The notes beneath the pieces are model-generated. The model had not been told where the DNA came from. It was given only the letters and a program-made list of their open reading frames with translations, and made no database searches. Below are positions 4,496 to 5,006 of a stretch of 5,006 nt of DNA, in pieces. Position numbers and translations under genes: made by a program. Position 1 is the stretch's first letter. Each line of letters starts with the position of its first letter. The DNA comes from Desulfobacteraceae bacterium (lineage in GTDB: Bacteria; Desulfobacterota; DSM-4660; Desulfatiglandales; Desulfatiglandaceae): positions 1 through 5,006 of the forward strand of contig JAUWPC010000260.1 in the NCBI GenBank assembly GCA_030611815.1. Reading direction: 5' to 3'.

Positions 4496-5006
4496 TCCCT
4501 TTCCGCTCTATTCTTATCTCAAATCGGACACCTTTTCCTGTACGGTCAAGGTTGGCGGAACTGATAGTAACCCCGCTGAAGTGAATAGAAGTTTCCAGAT
4601 TATTTTTTATCTTGTCAACCTCGTTGAACGCATCGGTCTTGCCACTGATCCTCACTGTCTCCGTATCAATAACCATACGATTGATATGAACATTCAGGGA
4701 CTTAGGGATACGCTGGGAGATCTCTTTCAACAGGTCGAGAACCTTTTTGTTTGTGCCGGTTTCAGGTCTTAATGAGGTCGATTTCTTGAGTTCCTTGATT
4801 TTTACCCTCAATTGCTGCACCGGATCAACGATTCTAATCACTTCGGGGAGGGTTTGTTTGAATACAGAGGTTATTTCCCGGCTCAATATCTTGTATTCCT
4901 TTTTCAAGGTATAATAATCGATGACCATATCGGCCGCCAAAAAGGACAAAATTAGAAAAAGAAAGACCGCAACCTTTGGCGCCGCTTTTTTAAGCCCAAA
5001 ATAGCG
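4485..5006 (-). CDS. gspL: T2SS assembly-platform protein GspL, C-terminal part (cut by window edge)
   Basis: The reading frame stays open from the stop at 4485 to the window edge, giving 173 residues of the C-terminal part of GspL; the cytoplasmic actin-like domain that binds GspE is outside. The visible part starts RYFGLKKAAPK, then a membrane helix (residues about 11-29, VAVFLFLILSFLAADMVI). A periplasmic helix follows with the family hallmark FKQTLPEVIRIVDPVQQL at about 49-66, then a ferredoxin-like domain (about 88-173: VLDLLKEISQRIP, LNVHINRMVIDTETVRISG, VDKIKNNLE, VRFEIRIERKG). The TTG at 4949 could be read as a start, but it cuts the membrane helix in half, and the in-frame sequence upstream completes that helix, so it is not the real start. 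The final IVD and TGA are encoded within a repeat array. Confidence 0.93.
   Translation of the reverse strand, partial: RYFGLKKAAPKVAVFLFLILSFLAADMVIDYYTLKKEYKILSREITSVFKQTLPEVIRIVDPVQQLRVKIKELKKSTSLRPETGTNKKVLDLLKEISQRIPKSLNVHINRMVIDTETVRISGKTDAFNEVDKIKNNLETSIHFSGVTISSANLDRTGKGVRFEIRIERKGIVD

Noticed and set aside
1610..4496. CRISPR array
   Set aside because: The units are 7-10 nt and directly tandem, without 25-40 nt repeats, unique spacers or cas genes.
732..4772. Plus-strand open frames at 732-935, 1334-1681, 2485-2688, 2926-3195, 4090-4392, 4331-4564 and 4359-4772, and the minus-strand frame at 2100-2318
   Set aside because: They overlap well-supported T2SS genes in other frames, show no recognisable domain and lack ribosome sites; several run into repeat arrays.
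4485..4949. A complete 154-residue gene starting with TTG at 4949
   Set aside because: The frame is open to the window edge and the TTG splits a membrane helix; the GspL hallmark follows, so this is the C-terminal part of a longer gene.

Overview
The window is part of a type II secretion system (T2SS, general secretion pathway) operon. All five genes lie on the minus strand. In transcription order, from high to low coordinates, they are gspL (5' end beyond the window), gspM, gspN, gspC and gspA. Domain architecture and membrane topology agree with this reading. GspL and GspM form the inner-membrane assembly platform, GspC links that platform to the outer-membrane secretin through its HR domain and carries a PDZ domain, GspN is an AsmA-like accessory protein, and GspA is an ExeA-type AAA+ ATPase with a C-terminal peptidoglycan-binding domain that helps place the secretin through the cell wall. 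The secretin gene gspD, and probably gspE/F/G-K, must lie outside the window.

The organism is a diderm bacterium. The divergent, AsmA-like GspN, the gene order with gspC after gspN, a PDZ-type GspC and mid-range base composition suggest a deltaproteobacterium in the broad sense (Desulfobacterota or relatives). That is inference from family knowledge, not proof. No rRNA or marker gene is present.

Layout on the + strand: 1-16 repeat; 17-1609 gspA; 1610-1791 spacer full of repeats; 1792-2652 gspC; 2653-2840 spacer with repeats; 2841-3722 gspN (a start at 3764 is possible); 3723-3864 spacer with repeats; 3865-4386 gspM; 4387-4484 spacer with repeats; 4485-5006 gspL C-terminal part. I see no gene on the + strand, and no RNA gene, insertion sequence, CRISPR, convincing terminator or convincing promoter.

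The most unusual content is between the genes. T2SS operons are usually tightly packed, but here the spacers are about 98-188 nt and largely made of short tandem arrays with a period of 7 nt (sometimes 8-10). Units differ from array to array. At or within about 40 nt of all five stop codons lies the same core, GATGATTG on the coding strand, and four of the five share the longer word GATTGATGATTG. In gspL and gspM the array itself supplies the stop codon. Arrays also run up to or into the starts of gspA, gspM and gspN and appear to displace normal ribosome binding sites. The pattern resembles the heptanucleotide STRR sequences of filamentous cyanobacteria, but here each T2SS gene looks like a cassette bounded by direct repeats.
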